DNA of 14,281 bases from Pavlovales sp. CCMP2436 (GCA_026770615.1 MU631825.1:48104-62384); one strand, 5' to 3'. Counted from the first letter of the stretch, positions 1 to 8,648 are shown. The notes: generated by a model from the letters alone, not told the origin. Numbers and translations: made by a program.

Positions 1-740
1 GCCTCCAAGTGCAATCAGATCACCGGCACCTCTCAGAAACTCAACTCTCTGCTTGATCTGAAGCACAAACAGGCGCTGTGGGCGATCACAGTCAACTCGA
101 CGGCACACAAGGGTGGCTACTGGGCTCAGCACTGCTTCCCCGACGAGAACATCGACTTCTGCCTCGGCGTGGACAACGCCATCCTCAAGCAGGCGTCTGT
201 GGCGCTTGGCTGCGACCCGACCACCGACTGGCTGACGCACAAGCGCCTTTACCTAGCGACGCGCCTGGCCGGCCTCGGCTTACCCTCGCTCTCCGAGACG
301 CGTTCGGCCGCTTTCGTCGCGTCGGCAGCAAGCGCAGCAACCTCCTTCCTCGATCAGCACGACGCGACGGGCACAGTGACGGTGCACGGCGTCCTCGAGC
401 GGCCGTCGATCGCGGAGCGAATCGGGCGTGACTCCTTGGCCGCAACCGGGTCGCAGGGCTGGCGGAAGTTTGGCGACTCCGGCTCACGCCTCGGCGCGGC
501 AATCATCGCGACCGGCACCGCCCTGCGCGCTCGCGTGCCACCCGGGTACACGGGCGAGCTCCGCGTGCTACGTGTGCCCCCAGAGGAGATGAGCCTGCGC
601 GGCAAGGGGCTGCACGGCGCCGGCCTGCAGGCGGCCATCACGTCGGACCTTCGGCAGATTGAGCACGAGACGCTGAGTGAGCAGCTCGCGCACCGGCCGC
701 GTGGAGACCGCCAGATGCAGCTCTTCCGCAACATCTCGCG
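1..740 (+). pseudogene. Non-LTR retrotransposon ORF, reverse-transcriptase thumb/post-RT region (5' part lost off window)
   Basis: The frame is open from the first base, so the ORF enters from the left. The catalytic RT palm (YxDD) is not in the window. The visible protein has a segment YWAQHCFPDENIDFCLGVDN followed by RLYLATRLAGLGLPSLSET and an Ala-rich stretch. This order, with a leucine-rich 'xLGLPSLxET' block after the palm, is typical of the thumb and connection region of non-LTR (LINE-type) reverse transcriptases. In an intact element it would support target-primed reverse transcription in the nucleus. The frame runs into a tandem duplication and stops at 763-765, while the same element resumes in another frame at about 878. 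It is therefore a dead copy unless the breaks are assembly errors. The assignment rests on family-level pattern recognition, not on a search. Confidence 0.7.
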
Positions 741-829
741 AGGGAGCATGAGCACGAGACGCTGAGTGAGCAGCTCGCGCACCGGCCGCGTGGAGACCGC
801 CAGATGCAGCTCTTCCGCAACATCTCGCG
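661..829 (+). repeat. Tandem duplication, period 89 bp, two copies
   Basis: The 80 bp at 661-740 are repeated at 750-829, essentially unchanged, separated by 9 bp. Both copies encode the peptide block HRPRGDRQMQLFRNIS. The period of 89 is not a multiple of three, so the second copy pushes the retrotransposon ORF out of frame and creates the stop at 763-765. The near identity of the copies implies a recent event. Confidence 0.93.
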
Positions 830-1849
830 CGAGAGCATGATCGTCTTCACGGTACTCCCTGCCGGGGTCTCGCCAAGGTGTCCAACGACGAGTGGACCAA
901 GATATCCGCACACGCCCTCGGCCTCCCGAGCCCCGCGTGCGCTCACCTCGTCGGGCGCCCACTCCCCCAGGTCTCCGGCCGCAACACCACACACGTCGAC
1001 CCCTACGGCGACACGCTCGCTGCAACCACCAATCTCCAGAGCGGCCACTTCGCCAAGCTCCAGCACGACCCCGTCGTCAGGGCGGTCGCGCGCTTAGCGA
1101 CCGTGTATGGCTGCACCCAAGCCCAGGCGGAGAACTCAGAGATTTTCGGCTCCGTTCTGCGGCAGAACCCCGGTTCGATGCGGACCGAGGAGGCGCTTCC
1201 CCGCGTGCGCGCGGCTACAGTCGACGTCTATGTGGAGCTCGATCAGCCTGATGGACAGGCCGCCGATGGTCACATCGTCGAGATGAAGACGGTCCACTAC
1301 GGCCTGACGCACTGCAACGCGGTCGCGCCGACGCGCGGCCACGCGGTAGAGAACCGCTCGGGCAAGCTCGACGCTGAGCGCAGGAGGCAGCTCCAGCAGA
1401 CCGACCACGAGGTTTTCCGCACGCAAGAGGGCCAGGTGGGACCGATGGAGCAGCATCTCAACGGCTTCCCCCCCGTCATCGGCATAGCGACCGGCGGCTT
1501 CGGGGAGCAGTCAAAGAGCCTCGACAACCTTCTTAAGAACTTCGCTGGCATGGGTGCGGAGACGTGGATGGGCAAGCTCAGCGCGCCGACGACGATGCAG
1601 GCGCGCAACACGCTTCTCGGGCTCATGCGCAAGGAGCTCGGAGTGATCGTGGCGCACGGCCACGCCAGGCTCATCCTTGCCCGCGCGCGCTCGCTGCACA
1701 CGCAGACTGCGCGCGCGGCCGCTGGTGCCCGGGGCGGCGCCCCATTCACGAATCTGCAACTAACTTTTGTGCACCACCTCTGGTTCGTGAGTTGCTCCGG
1801 AGGATTTTCACCGGATCTTTTCGCGATTTCCCCCCGGACTGGCCACTAA
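830..1849 (+). pseudogene. Non-LTR retrotransposon ORF, C-terminal part with restriction-like endonuclease (PD-(D/E)xK) motif
   Basis: This continues the ORF at 1-740 in a different frame. After the duplication the reading continues in frame 3 (ISRESMIVFTVLP), then must switch to frame 2 near 865-880 to reach SNDEWTKISAHALGLPSPAC. The latter segment resembles the region after the RT that in related elements precedes an HxxxxHD-like block, here HFAKLQHDPVVRAVARLATVYG-like sequence at about 1048-1113. Downstream, an Asp at 1223-1225 in VDVYVEL and a Glu-x-Lys at 1280-1288 in HIVEMKTVHYG are 19 residues apart, as expected for a PD-(D/E)xK nuclease core such as those found C-terminal to the RT in R2-type and several algal LINEs. 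Homology fades after about 1740. The stop at 1847-1849 may lie in 3' sequence. The nuclease call is inference from the motif. Confidence 0.6.
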
Positions 1850-2137
1850 TTCGGATTTCGACCCCAGTGTGTGAACAACACCTGTTGAACCATGCTGAGC
1901 CGCTATATATATATATAGTCAAAGGGGCCCAGTCTGCGCCATTGCAAGGGTCCGGCTGGTAGGTTAATTGGCAGAAATTCCAGCCCGGGTGGGAGGGTGA
2001 CCCTACCTAAAACTTAAGAATTGCACTATAAACAAACTGGGGGGCGGCGGGGAGGGGGGGGGGTTCAAAATTACGCGCGTATAAGGTTTCCAAGCCCCAG
2101 TACGACCCCAGACCCGTTTGAATAACAAAATCTGTTC
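1850..2137. other. Non-coding stretch: probable retrotransposon 3' sequence, (TA)7 tract and G-run
   Basis: No coding signal was seen. A pure TA microsatellite lies at 1904-1917. A run of G tracts at 2039-2063 could form a G-quadruplex. No poly-A tail or target-site duplication marking the end of the upstream element was recognised. Confidence 0.5.
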
Positions 2138-2167
2138 GTGTTTGTTGCCATCGACGCGCTTGCCGAC

Positions 2168-2445
2168 TTAGGCGCGAGCTGGAACAGCACCTTCGCCAGG
2201 GATTCGATCCCGAAGTTGGCGGTCACGGGCAGAGCCGGGGGGGGGGGCGTTGAGGGGTGCGTCGTCCACGCTGATGGCTATGACCTCGAGCTGAGCCGGG
2301 GGGGCGCGTCCGCCGATGGTGATGACCGGATCGGGTCCTCGGGCGCGGCCTTCCTCTTCCTCTTCGCCATCCGTGCGCAACAAGCGACGAAGCAACGAGC
2401 GGGTTTTCAGCTCGATCCCGATTTTCTGCACCAGGCAACATTGAT
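2168..2445 (-). other. Possible coding remnant or single exon, minus strand, function unknown
   Basis: On the minus strand, a CAG at about 2433 is followed by an open frame reading IGIELKTRSLLRRLLRTDG, then an acidic run EEEEE, then GPDPVITIGGRAPPAQLEVI, ending at a TAA at 2168. Third positions are often G or C and the composition looks protein-like, more so than the flanking DNA. No family was recognised. It may be one exon of a broken gene or chance. The opposite strand is also open over much of the stretch, which weakens the call. Confidence 0.22.
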
Positions 2446-2625
2446 TGAACAGAAATCTCAAATCCCTTCGTTTTGCCGTAGATGCTCTTTTTAGAAAAAG
2501 GCGGAACGGGAAAAAGCAAAAGAAATATTTTGTTTGCACTCTCTATTGGACGTCGTTATCCAACCGGGCCAAGTATGAACTTTAAGAAATAATGATGCCG
2601 GGTAGGGTTCTCGTGATAGTTACCA

Positions 2626-2876
2626 AACTTTGAAACTACTCCTAGACGCAGAATTGAGCTCGGAACAACTTCAGTACTACGGTCCGACACCTGATTCTAA
2701 CAGGAAGTACATGACAACGGCCTCCAAAGAGATGAACCGTATGTGACTCATATGCTGAAAATATCAACCTCACTTCGAATGCCTTCTTCATATACTTCGC
2801 GTTGAAAATAGGTGTCGGACCGTGATACCGATGTTGTTCCTAGCTCAATTCTGCGTCTAGGGGTATTTTCAAAGTT
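2626..2876. mobile_element. Foldback / MITE-like element, 67-bp inverted termini
   Basis: Positions 2626-2692 and 2810-2876 are inverted copies of 67 bp each. They align without gaps and with 7 mismatches by eye. The arms begin with AACTTTGAAA and contain CCTAGACGCAGAATTGAGCT. The 117-bp centre (2693-2809) has no convincing ORF. The total of 251 bp with no coding capacity fits a non-autonomous DNA transposon (MITE or foldback). No clear target-site duplication was found next to the arms, so the exact ends are uncertain. Confidence 0.75.
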
Positions 2877-3345
2877 CAACTTCGATCAATAAAAATTCTG
2901 AGTATTGCACGAGCAGATAGATCACTTATTTGTACCCCAAACTGGAGTCCAAATCAAATCTTCAGCAGCTCTGGCCCGGTCAGAACCAACGTCGATGAGA
3001 GGTCGAACCAAGGGGGATAAATTCGTGCGGAAAATAAAAATGGGGTGTCCCGCTCCCGGCCGATGAGCGCGGCGAGCCCCGGCAGTCGCGCAAGAACCCC
3101 TCGTAATGTTCTGTGGAATGGACCATTCCCGAGCTAACTTTTTTAATAATAGTTCCTTTAATGCCCCCTCACGTGCAGCCCCTGGTCGGGGTGTAAGGGC
3201 CTGGCGCCTGTACTCCGACGTCTGAGGCGAGGCAAGCATCTGAAGCGTTCGTCGATAGTTGAGCGAGTACAGGATCCCACGTACAAACCTCGACACACGG
3301 CTCCTCGAGGTTAAAAAACGACTGGAAGAGGATGGAGAGGAAGTC
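2877..3345. other. Intergenic sequence, nothing recognised
   Basis: Both strands were read. Short open frames occur, but none shows a domain, signal or consistent codon pattern. Confidence 0.5.
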
Positions 3346-3412
3346 GCTACAGGGTGTCGCGGGCAATAAGAAACCGTTACGCTAAGAAACTGAGCCTCGT
3401 TTACTTTTGCCC
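3346..3412 (+). repeat. Left arm of a diverged inverted repeat bracketing about 4.25 kb
   Basis: This arm contains GTCGCGGGCAATAAGAAACC followed by AGAAACTGAGCCTCGTTT. It matches the reverse complement of 7529-7597 at roughly 80 percent by eye, with a few gaps. Related fragments of the same family recur near 4323-4450 and 7431-7480. Confidence 0.65.
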
Positions 3413-3769
3413 GACGAAACCGAGCCTGCTAGAAAGCCAGCGTCTTATAGTAAATAAATACCTGAGGGTAGGGTCCGGGGGGGGGGAGGGTCCCGGGGGG
3501 TCCCCCGAAAATTGACTTTTCGGGAGCTCATTCATGCAATTTTCTACATAAAAACGAATCCTGGATGAGCGTGGGCCTGAAGCCTGGGCCTGGAGCCTTG
3601 AATGCCCTGGCGTCTGACTGCCCGGGAAGTTCTGCTGATCGACGAGAGTCGCGCCCGGGCGTAACGGTTAGTTATGTTCACGCCCACTTTTAAAATATTT
3701 TAATATGAAGTGCGCCGAAGGCTTTAAGAAACTTAGTTGCTAATCCCTCATTACTTGCGAAGAAAAAAA
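3413..3769. other. Non-coding stretch with G/C-run palindrome
   Basis: No gene was seen. A G-rich tract at about 3474-3500 runs into the self-complementary block CGGGGGGTCCCCCG near 3494-3507. The rest is AT-leaning and unassigned. Confidence 0.45.
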
Positions 3770-4300
3770 TGAAGCCATTCATTAGGAATGGTGGCAGGAT
3801 TCATTAGAACTGAATTCATTCATTCAACAGAATGAGCCTCGGTTCATGAATGAACATTCATAAGCGCTAATGAACAGCACCGGCGCTGAATGAGGCAATG
3901 AGCCTGATGAACGGGGCCCAGTCTGATGAGCCAGCATGCCCACAGGCACAGGCTGGCGCGCGGCTCTCCTTCCGTCGGCGGACAACACCATCCACCAACC
4001 AGAACGCACGTACGATCAGCCAAGGGCTCTGCGCCGGAGTGATGTGGCGGGTGGTCCAACTCCGATATGTATGCATGAAGATTTTTTTTTACGTCGAATA
4101 GGTATAATAGTGCGAAGATGTGGTTGTCACATAGGGTTAGAAGCCTACTGTACCAGTGCTCGGCCCTCATAAACATTCACCAACTTCTAGCGCTGATGAA
4201 TGAGCCAGTGAATGAGCGCGCGGGCACCAGCGGCCATAAATGAAGAGCTCACGAGGGTTCATTCACTGGCTCATGAACTGTTCATATGAAGGCCCTCATA
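3770..4300. repeat. ATGA/TTCA-rich repetitive region with a 16-bp perfect inverted repeat
   Basis: Words such as AATGAGCC, ATGAATGA, GTTCATTCA and CTCATGAA recur in both orientations throughout. ATGAGCCAGTGAATGA at 4200-4215 has an exact inverted copy at 4259-4274, able to form a hairpin with a 43-nt loop. The longest open frames here do not look coding. It may be the decayed terminus of a repeat, or satellite-like sequence. Confidence 0.5.
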
Positions 4301-4386
4301 AATTAAAGCGAGGGCATAGCACTGAAGAAACTGAGCCTGCGGCTGCTCCGCCGACCCAAAGAAACAGCTAAGAAACTCAGACTTAG

Positions 4387-6786
4387 CACCCCTGGGGGCC
4401 TCAGCCTCAAATCCGCTGTCCTTTTTGCCCGCGACACTCTGTCACACTGGCCCTACAGGCCCTGACCTACGAACTCCAACTCGACATAGGATGGGACCAC
4501 GACACAGGTGTAACACGCCTCAACTGGCACAGAAGACACCCTGACCTTAACTCCCCGTCACACAGATTACGGGAGCCCACGAGCTACGACGCAAACCCAC
4601 ACTTCTACCGACTACTCACCCTCAAGCAACGAGACGAGGCAACGGGGCGCCTCAGAGAGACATCATACGCCAAGGCACACACCAAATCTGACGACGAAGT
4701 GGCCAGGATCCTCGCGTCCCAGGAAGCGATACGAATTGACGCCCTCTCAGGGGCCAGAGTGGTGACAGCAGAAGCGCTCAAGAAAGTTACACTTCTCTTC
4801 ATACCCCACCCAGCCCTAAGAGGACAGACCGAATGCCCCCCCCACCGACAGCCGGCGGCTGTCATCAAAGACGTACAGAACGCACTGAGCGACTGGGAAT
4901 CGAAGGTAGTAGCAGTCCGGAGCGAACCCGCCACAGTGGTGCTCACACCAAATACGCTCACAGCCCACAGCTGGGCTATTGCAGACCCAATAACGGGTGC
5001 CCTCATCACCTCTGACAAACGAGCTGCACGACATGCAGTAATAGACAGGGTCGCGAGAAAACGCCTGGAGGCGAGAGGCCCCGTTAAATACGCCCCGGGT
5101 ATAGGCCGGATGGACAACGTCAAAGCTAGATGGCAAGAAGAGAGCACGGCATCACTGCGCCTCCCACGCGGCTGGGGAAAAAGAACCCCTGAAAAGTACA
5201 CCAAACACATGGTAACCCTAAACCTCGGCTCGCACCGCCACAACACCGAGTGGGCAGCCGAGTACCCGGAGATGGCCACAACTGTGATACACATTGACGG
5301 GAAACTCGAGACGATGGCCCTCACCTGCCCCCTATGCAAGGCACTTGGTCCATCAGACACCAAACACCACCTATATCATGAGTGTCGGGCGACAGAAAAG
5401 CACCGGGACGACCTCCACGGCGCACTCTGCGCCAAGCTGGCACTGCGCCTAGGACACCCAATGGCTAATACGCTGGCCAAGTGCATGATGGCAAGACCAG
5501 ATTACTACTCAGGACAGATCGGGATGAGCATCAAGGATGAACTCAAGAAAGAGAGCGGGGGTGAAGCCCCCAAGCCGGGCGACCTGCACCTCATACTCTT
5601 ACACCATAGCCTCGAGATGCGTATGCTACGCAACGCTGCGATTGAGACGTCCACGGCAGCAACTAAGGACAAAATATCCGTACATGCCGCCCAGGCAACT
5701 GAGAGAGCTGCCAAAAAAGACAAGACCCAACCATCGACAATCACACCCACACGGACTACCCCACAGCTTCAGCAGAGGGGCGGACGACGAGCCACACAAC
5801 CGCCACCCCCCCCACTGCCCGTGCGTGCAACGCCACACAACCCGATACCCATAGTCCGCTTCGAGGCCATACGGGGTGAGCCACGCCAACGCGAACAGGC
5901 AGCCACACAGCAAAATCCTACCCCAACGCCACCAACGGCCTCGCCAGCCATGCCTCACGCGCACACACCAAGGCCGCAACGCAAACGGGCGCGGAGCCAA
6001 GCCACGCCCGCAACACACCAGAGGCACTCCTCCGCCACACCTAAGCCGGCCACACCACAGATGCCAACACCAGTCATCCCCCCAGGGCCACAAACTACGG
6101 CCGCCCCCAACGTACCAAATGGGGCCACGCCACCCTCGCACACACGCACATTACGCTCATCCAAACGGCCAGTGGAAGCCTGCCAGTTCACTGCACCACC
6201 TACGGAAGGGAAACAGCCACAGACCCCCGAGCCATCAACAGTGAACACGCCCGCCTCACTGCGCGATACCACAGCAAGCCCACCACGCAAACGCGCACAG
6301 AGCCGAGCCAAGCCCGGCACACCACAGCCTAAGCCGGCCACTCCACAGCGGCCAACTCCACCTGGCCCACCGGCACCACAAGCAGCGGCCGCCCACATCA
6401 TAGCAGCCGAGGACATGCCGGCGCCTCCTCACCCACGCATATTGCACTCATCCAAACGCGCACTGGAAGCCAGCCAGACCTACACACCACCCATGAAACC
6501 GGACCAGACACAACAGTCGATCGTGGAACATAAGCGGAATCGCACGACGCGGCTCCCAACAGACAACAGCGGAACGACCACCACCAGAGCCCCACACCAC
6601 CGTGTTCTGCGCTCATCCATGCGGCCCAAAGCAGCGACACAGACCCGCACACCCCAGCAGCCAGCAGAGGCGCGCCAAAAGCACAGGACGAGAGAGGACC
6701 ACTGCCCCGAAGCCACACCGGCAGAGTCGCGCCACAAGCGCAAGAGGGAAGAACTATGCCCCAAAAAAAAAAACCCAACATATTAA
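4387..6786 (+). pseudogene. 5'-truncated non-LTR retrotransposon ORF with CCHC zinc knuckle and long repetitive Pro-rich basic tail
   Basis: The frame is open from just after a TAG at 4384-4386 to TAA at 6784-6786, about 799 codons, with no credible start codon. Inference: this is a 5'-truncated LINE copy, the usual result of incomplete reverse transcription. No RT palm motif is present. The N-terminal ~310 residues are unassigned. A C-x2-C-x10-H-x4-C knuckle (Cys 5326 and 5335, His 5368, Cys 5383; CPLCKALG...HHLYHEC) matches the CCHC knuckle found near the C-terminus of many LINE ORF2 proteins, where it aids nucleic-acid binding. Unusually, about 460 residues follow it. From about 5740 these are rich in Pro, Thr, Gln, Arg and Lys, with basic clusters such as PQRKRARSQ and PPRKRAQSR that resemble nuclear localisation signals. 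The frame is uninterrupted for 2.4 kb, so the insertion is probably young. Confidence 0.65.
5968..6660 (+). repeat. Internal protein-level repeats in the retrotransposon tail
   Basis: A unit containing a basic cluster, a KPATPQ-type segment and the motif HxRxLxSSKRxxEAxQ occurs twice (core at 6147-6186 and 6438-6477, offset 291 bp) and a third time in degenerate form (RVLRSSMRPKAATQ, from 6601). The copies have diverged at DNA level but keep the motif in frame. That is compatible with past selection on the tail, or simply with in-frame duplication. Confidence 0.7.
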
Positions 6787-6794
6787 GTCCGAGA

Positions 6795-6816
6795 CCCACC
6801 CCCCTGAGGGGGTGGG
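6795..6816 (+). other. 3' UTR stem-loop 1 of the retrotransposon
   Basis: CCCACCCCC pairs with GGGGGTGGG across a CTGA loop: 9 perfect base pairs, 9 nt after the stop codon. The pairing is seen directly. Its role is inferred: 3' stem-loops in several LINE families are the recognition site for their own reverse transcriptase. An intrinsic-terminator reading is rejected because this is a eukaryotic element and no U-run follows. Confidence 0.7.
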
Positions 6817-6840
6817 GTAGACCGGAACCACAATGAGCCC

Positions 6841-6885
6841 CCACCATGTGATTCTTGCCCCTCGTGGACAAGAATCACACGGTGG
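6841..6885 (+). other. 3' UTR stem-loop 2, 17-bp stem
   Basis: Positions 6841-6857 (ending GTGATTCTTG) and 6869-6885 (starting CAAGAATCAC) form a 17-bp stem with one mismatch and an 11-nt loop. Together with the preceding hairpin it makes a two-stem 3' tail. The element's true 3' end further downstream was not found. Confidence 0.75.
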
Positions 6886-7012
6886 AATACAGGCTACCAG
6901 AGGTTATTAGTCTGTTTTGTTATATGTGCTACAGGTGCGGCATGTGCGCAGGCGAGCTGCATTTCGAGATGAGCGAAAGGTAGCGGCGGCCGGTCAGCGC
7001 GCGCCAGTCAGG

Positions 7013-7142
7013 GAGTCGTCGATTGTCGATTGTCGTGTGTCTGATCAGCCTTAGCGGCGGGAACGGTATCCGTGTGCTCTGCTAAGGTCCCTTGATCTGA
7101 GTGTTTCTCAACGCTTGGGTCCTGTGGAGACCTGTCAGGGGA
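7013..7142 (+). repeat. Structured repeat family, copy A
   Basis: The stretch starts with GTCGATTG repeats and continues with a block (7034-7142) that is inverted at 8533-8648 with about 90 percent identity. It folds locally: CCTTAGC pairs with GCTAAGG, ACGG-TAT-CCGT is a small hairpin, and AGTGTT pairs with AACGCT using a G-U pair. It may be a SINE-like or structured non-coding repeat. No family was recognised. Confidence 0.65.
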
Positions 7143-7167
7143 CGGTCGTATTTCTAGATATTTACAC

Positions 7168-7236
7168 GAGTCGACTGTCGTCAACAGTCGTGTGCCTGAT
7201 CAATCTTAGCGGGGATGACGGTATCCGGGGGCTTGG
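7168..7236 (+). repeat. Structured repeat family, partial direct copy
   Basis: A degenerate copy of the 7013-7080 part of copy A lies 155 bp downstream in the same orientation. It keeps GTCGTGTG, TGATCA, TTAGCGG and ACGGTATCCG. The right half of the unit is missing or unrecognisable. Confidence 0.55.
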
Positions 7237-7528
7237 GAGCTGGTCCCAGTTCTAACTGGGAGACCGCGAACGGGACCGGACGTTTTTATAAATATTTTCA
7301 CACCCTGTTAACTGAAATTCAGTTTCCAGCTTTCAGTTTGAAGCTTTGGTCTGAAGAATGGGCCTTAAAAGCTTAGGACGAGTCCATTCAGGTCCAGACA
7401 AGCCCGTTTCGCCGCCCAGGCCTACATGGGATCGCGGGCAATAGTCACTGAGAATTTGAGGCTGAGGCTCAGTTTCTAAGCAAAATACATACAAGCAATA
7501 GTTAAATTTTGCTTAAATTACTCATGAA
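7237..7528. other. Non-coding stretch with fragments of the 3346-type repeat
   Basis: A CGCGGGCAATA word at about 7434 and a GAGGCTCAGTTTCTAAG word at about 7465 match the reverse complement of parts of the 3346-3412 repeat. No gene was seen. Confidence 0.45.
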
Positions 7529-7597
7529 GGGCACAAAAAACGAGGCGGCTTGGTTTCTGAACGTTGCGGTTTCTTATTGCCCGCGACCCCCTGTATC
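7529..7597 (-). repeat. Right arm of the diverged inverted repeat (partner of 3346-3412)
   Basis: The arm reads AACGAGGCGGCTTGGTTTCTG, then GGTTTCTTATTGCCCGCGAC. Its reverse complement aligns to 3346-3412. The two arms enclose the truncated LINE and its 3' hairpins. This could be a TIR transposon that received a LINE insertion, or two independent copies of one repeat in opposite orientation. Confidence 0.6.
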
Positions 7598-7921
7598 TCA
7601 CACCAGCTGCACCAATTTGCGTTCACCACAATTTAATCTGCGCCGGTTCACCATGGCCGCGCAAAAGCAGTGCTGTCGACAGCTCGCCAGGAAGTTTGCC
7701 GGCGCGCGCAGCTTTGACCGCATGCAGCCCGCACCCAGCTTTGACACGTTTTGCCCACGCCCAGCCCGCGCCCAGCGGGTGCGCGCCAACGCAGGTAAAA
7801 ATTATGTCACCCACTTTAAACGGCAGGATGAGAAACACCATTCTGACAAATTCGAAAATACAGCTCGCCGAGACGAATCCAGCGAGCCTAGAGCGAGCTC
7901 TGCCTTAGAATAGTGAGTAAT

Positions 7922-8140
7922 TCAGCATTGACCTGGTCGTTCCGCACTTGCGGGCTGACACCCCTTGACCTGGAGGAGCGCGCGGCACCCTTGACGCTGG
8001 CCTTGCCCAGCCCCGCCGCCGCGGCGTGCAGCCTCGGCCTCAAGCTCAAGTGATTCTTTTAAAAGCTCGAGCGAGAGCCCGTCCGCATGCGTCTCCATCC
8101 CCTCGTAGCTGATGAGCCCATTGAGGCACACCCGCTGCAC
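7922..8140 (-). other. Possible minus-strand coding fragment, function unknown
   Basis: The minus strand reads QRVCLNGLISYEGMETHAD then GLSLELLKESLELEAEAARR, ending in a low-complexity Gly/Gln/Arg stretch. The first 40 residues look like globular protein with an amphipathic Leu/Glu helix. A CAG directly before it could be a splice acceptor. No family was recognised, and no upstream or downstream partner exon was found. Confidence 0.25.
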
Positions 8141-8204
8141 CTAGCCGCTCGTGCGCAGCGCGCGCACGCAAGAGGGCGGGAAGAGTGTGAAGTGCTTCTT
8201 GCCT

Positions 8205-8267
8205 ACTATTATTATTATTATTAACAATAATAACAGCAATAACAAAAATAATAATAATAATAATAGT
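8205..8267. repeat. Trinucleotide microsatellite hairpin
   Basis: A run of ATT units (8205-8223, starting ACT) is followed by its exact 19-bp inverted copy (8249-8267, ending AGT), with AAC/AAT-type units between. The two arms can form a long A/T hairpin. Confidence 0.9.
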
Positions 8268-8532
8268 AACGCGCATGTGTTTTTTATTCTTTCGGTCGAA
8301 GGGTTGTGCTACCGGGTCAAGCGAGTGAGGATACAAGAAGTCAGTCAAAGGTAAGGGCAACTATTAAAATATTTGGATGAGATTAAGGCGCATGTGCAGT
8401 TCACGAGGATTGAGACGAAATGCTGCGCCTTGAAGTTTAATTGAGACGAGGTGCCCTGGCAATAGAAAAGATGTGCCCGGACAACACAAGGGTCATCTTA
8501 ATATCAGACGGGCCGGCCGGCACGAGTAGAGA

Positions 8533-8648
8533 TCCCCTGACAGGTCTCCACCGGACCCAAGCGTTGAGAAAACGCTCGGATCAAGGGACCTTAGCAGAGC
8601 ACACGGTCACGGATACCGTCCTCACCACTGAGGCTGATCAGACACACG
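8533..8648 (-). repeat. Structured repeat family, copy B (inverted)
   Basis: This is the reverse complement of copy A at 7034-7142, with about nine substitutions, one 6-nt and one 1-nt length difference. The hairpin AGCGTT/AACGCT is fully Watson-Crick here while copy A has a G-U pair, so the change preserves pairing. Confidence 0.7.

Noticed and set aside
1921..3918. 13-bp word GGGGCCCAGTCTG shared by 1924 and 3904 regions
   Set aside because: No similarity extends beyond the word, so it is compatible with chance.
3919..3970. Hammerhead-ribozyme-like CTGATGAG followed by CCAGC/GCTGG stem
   Set aside because: The GAAA core after the stem is absent (CGCGC instead), and no third stem with a cleavage triplet was found.
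6795..6816. Rho-independent terminator
   Set aside because: The stem is GC-rich but no T-run follows, and the surrounding element is eukaryotic.
4605..6871. Several long minus-strand ORFs opposite the LINE ORF
   Set aside because: They shadow a 2.4-kb plus-strand ORF with a zinc knuckle and show Cys/Arg/Trp-rich composition typical of antisense reading.
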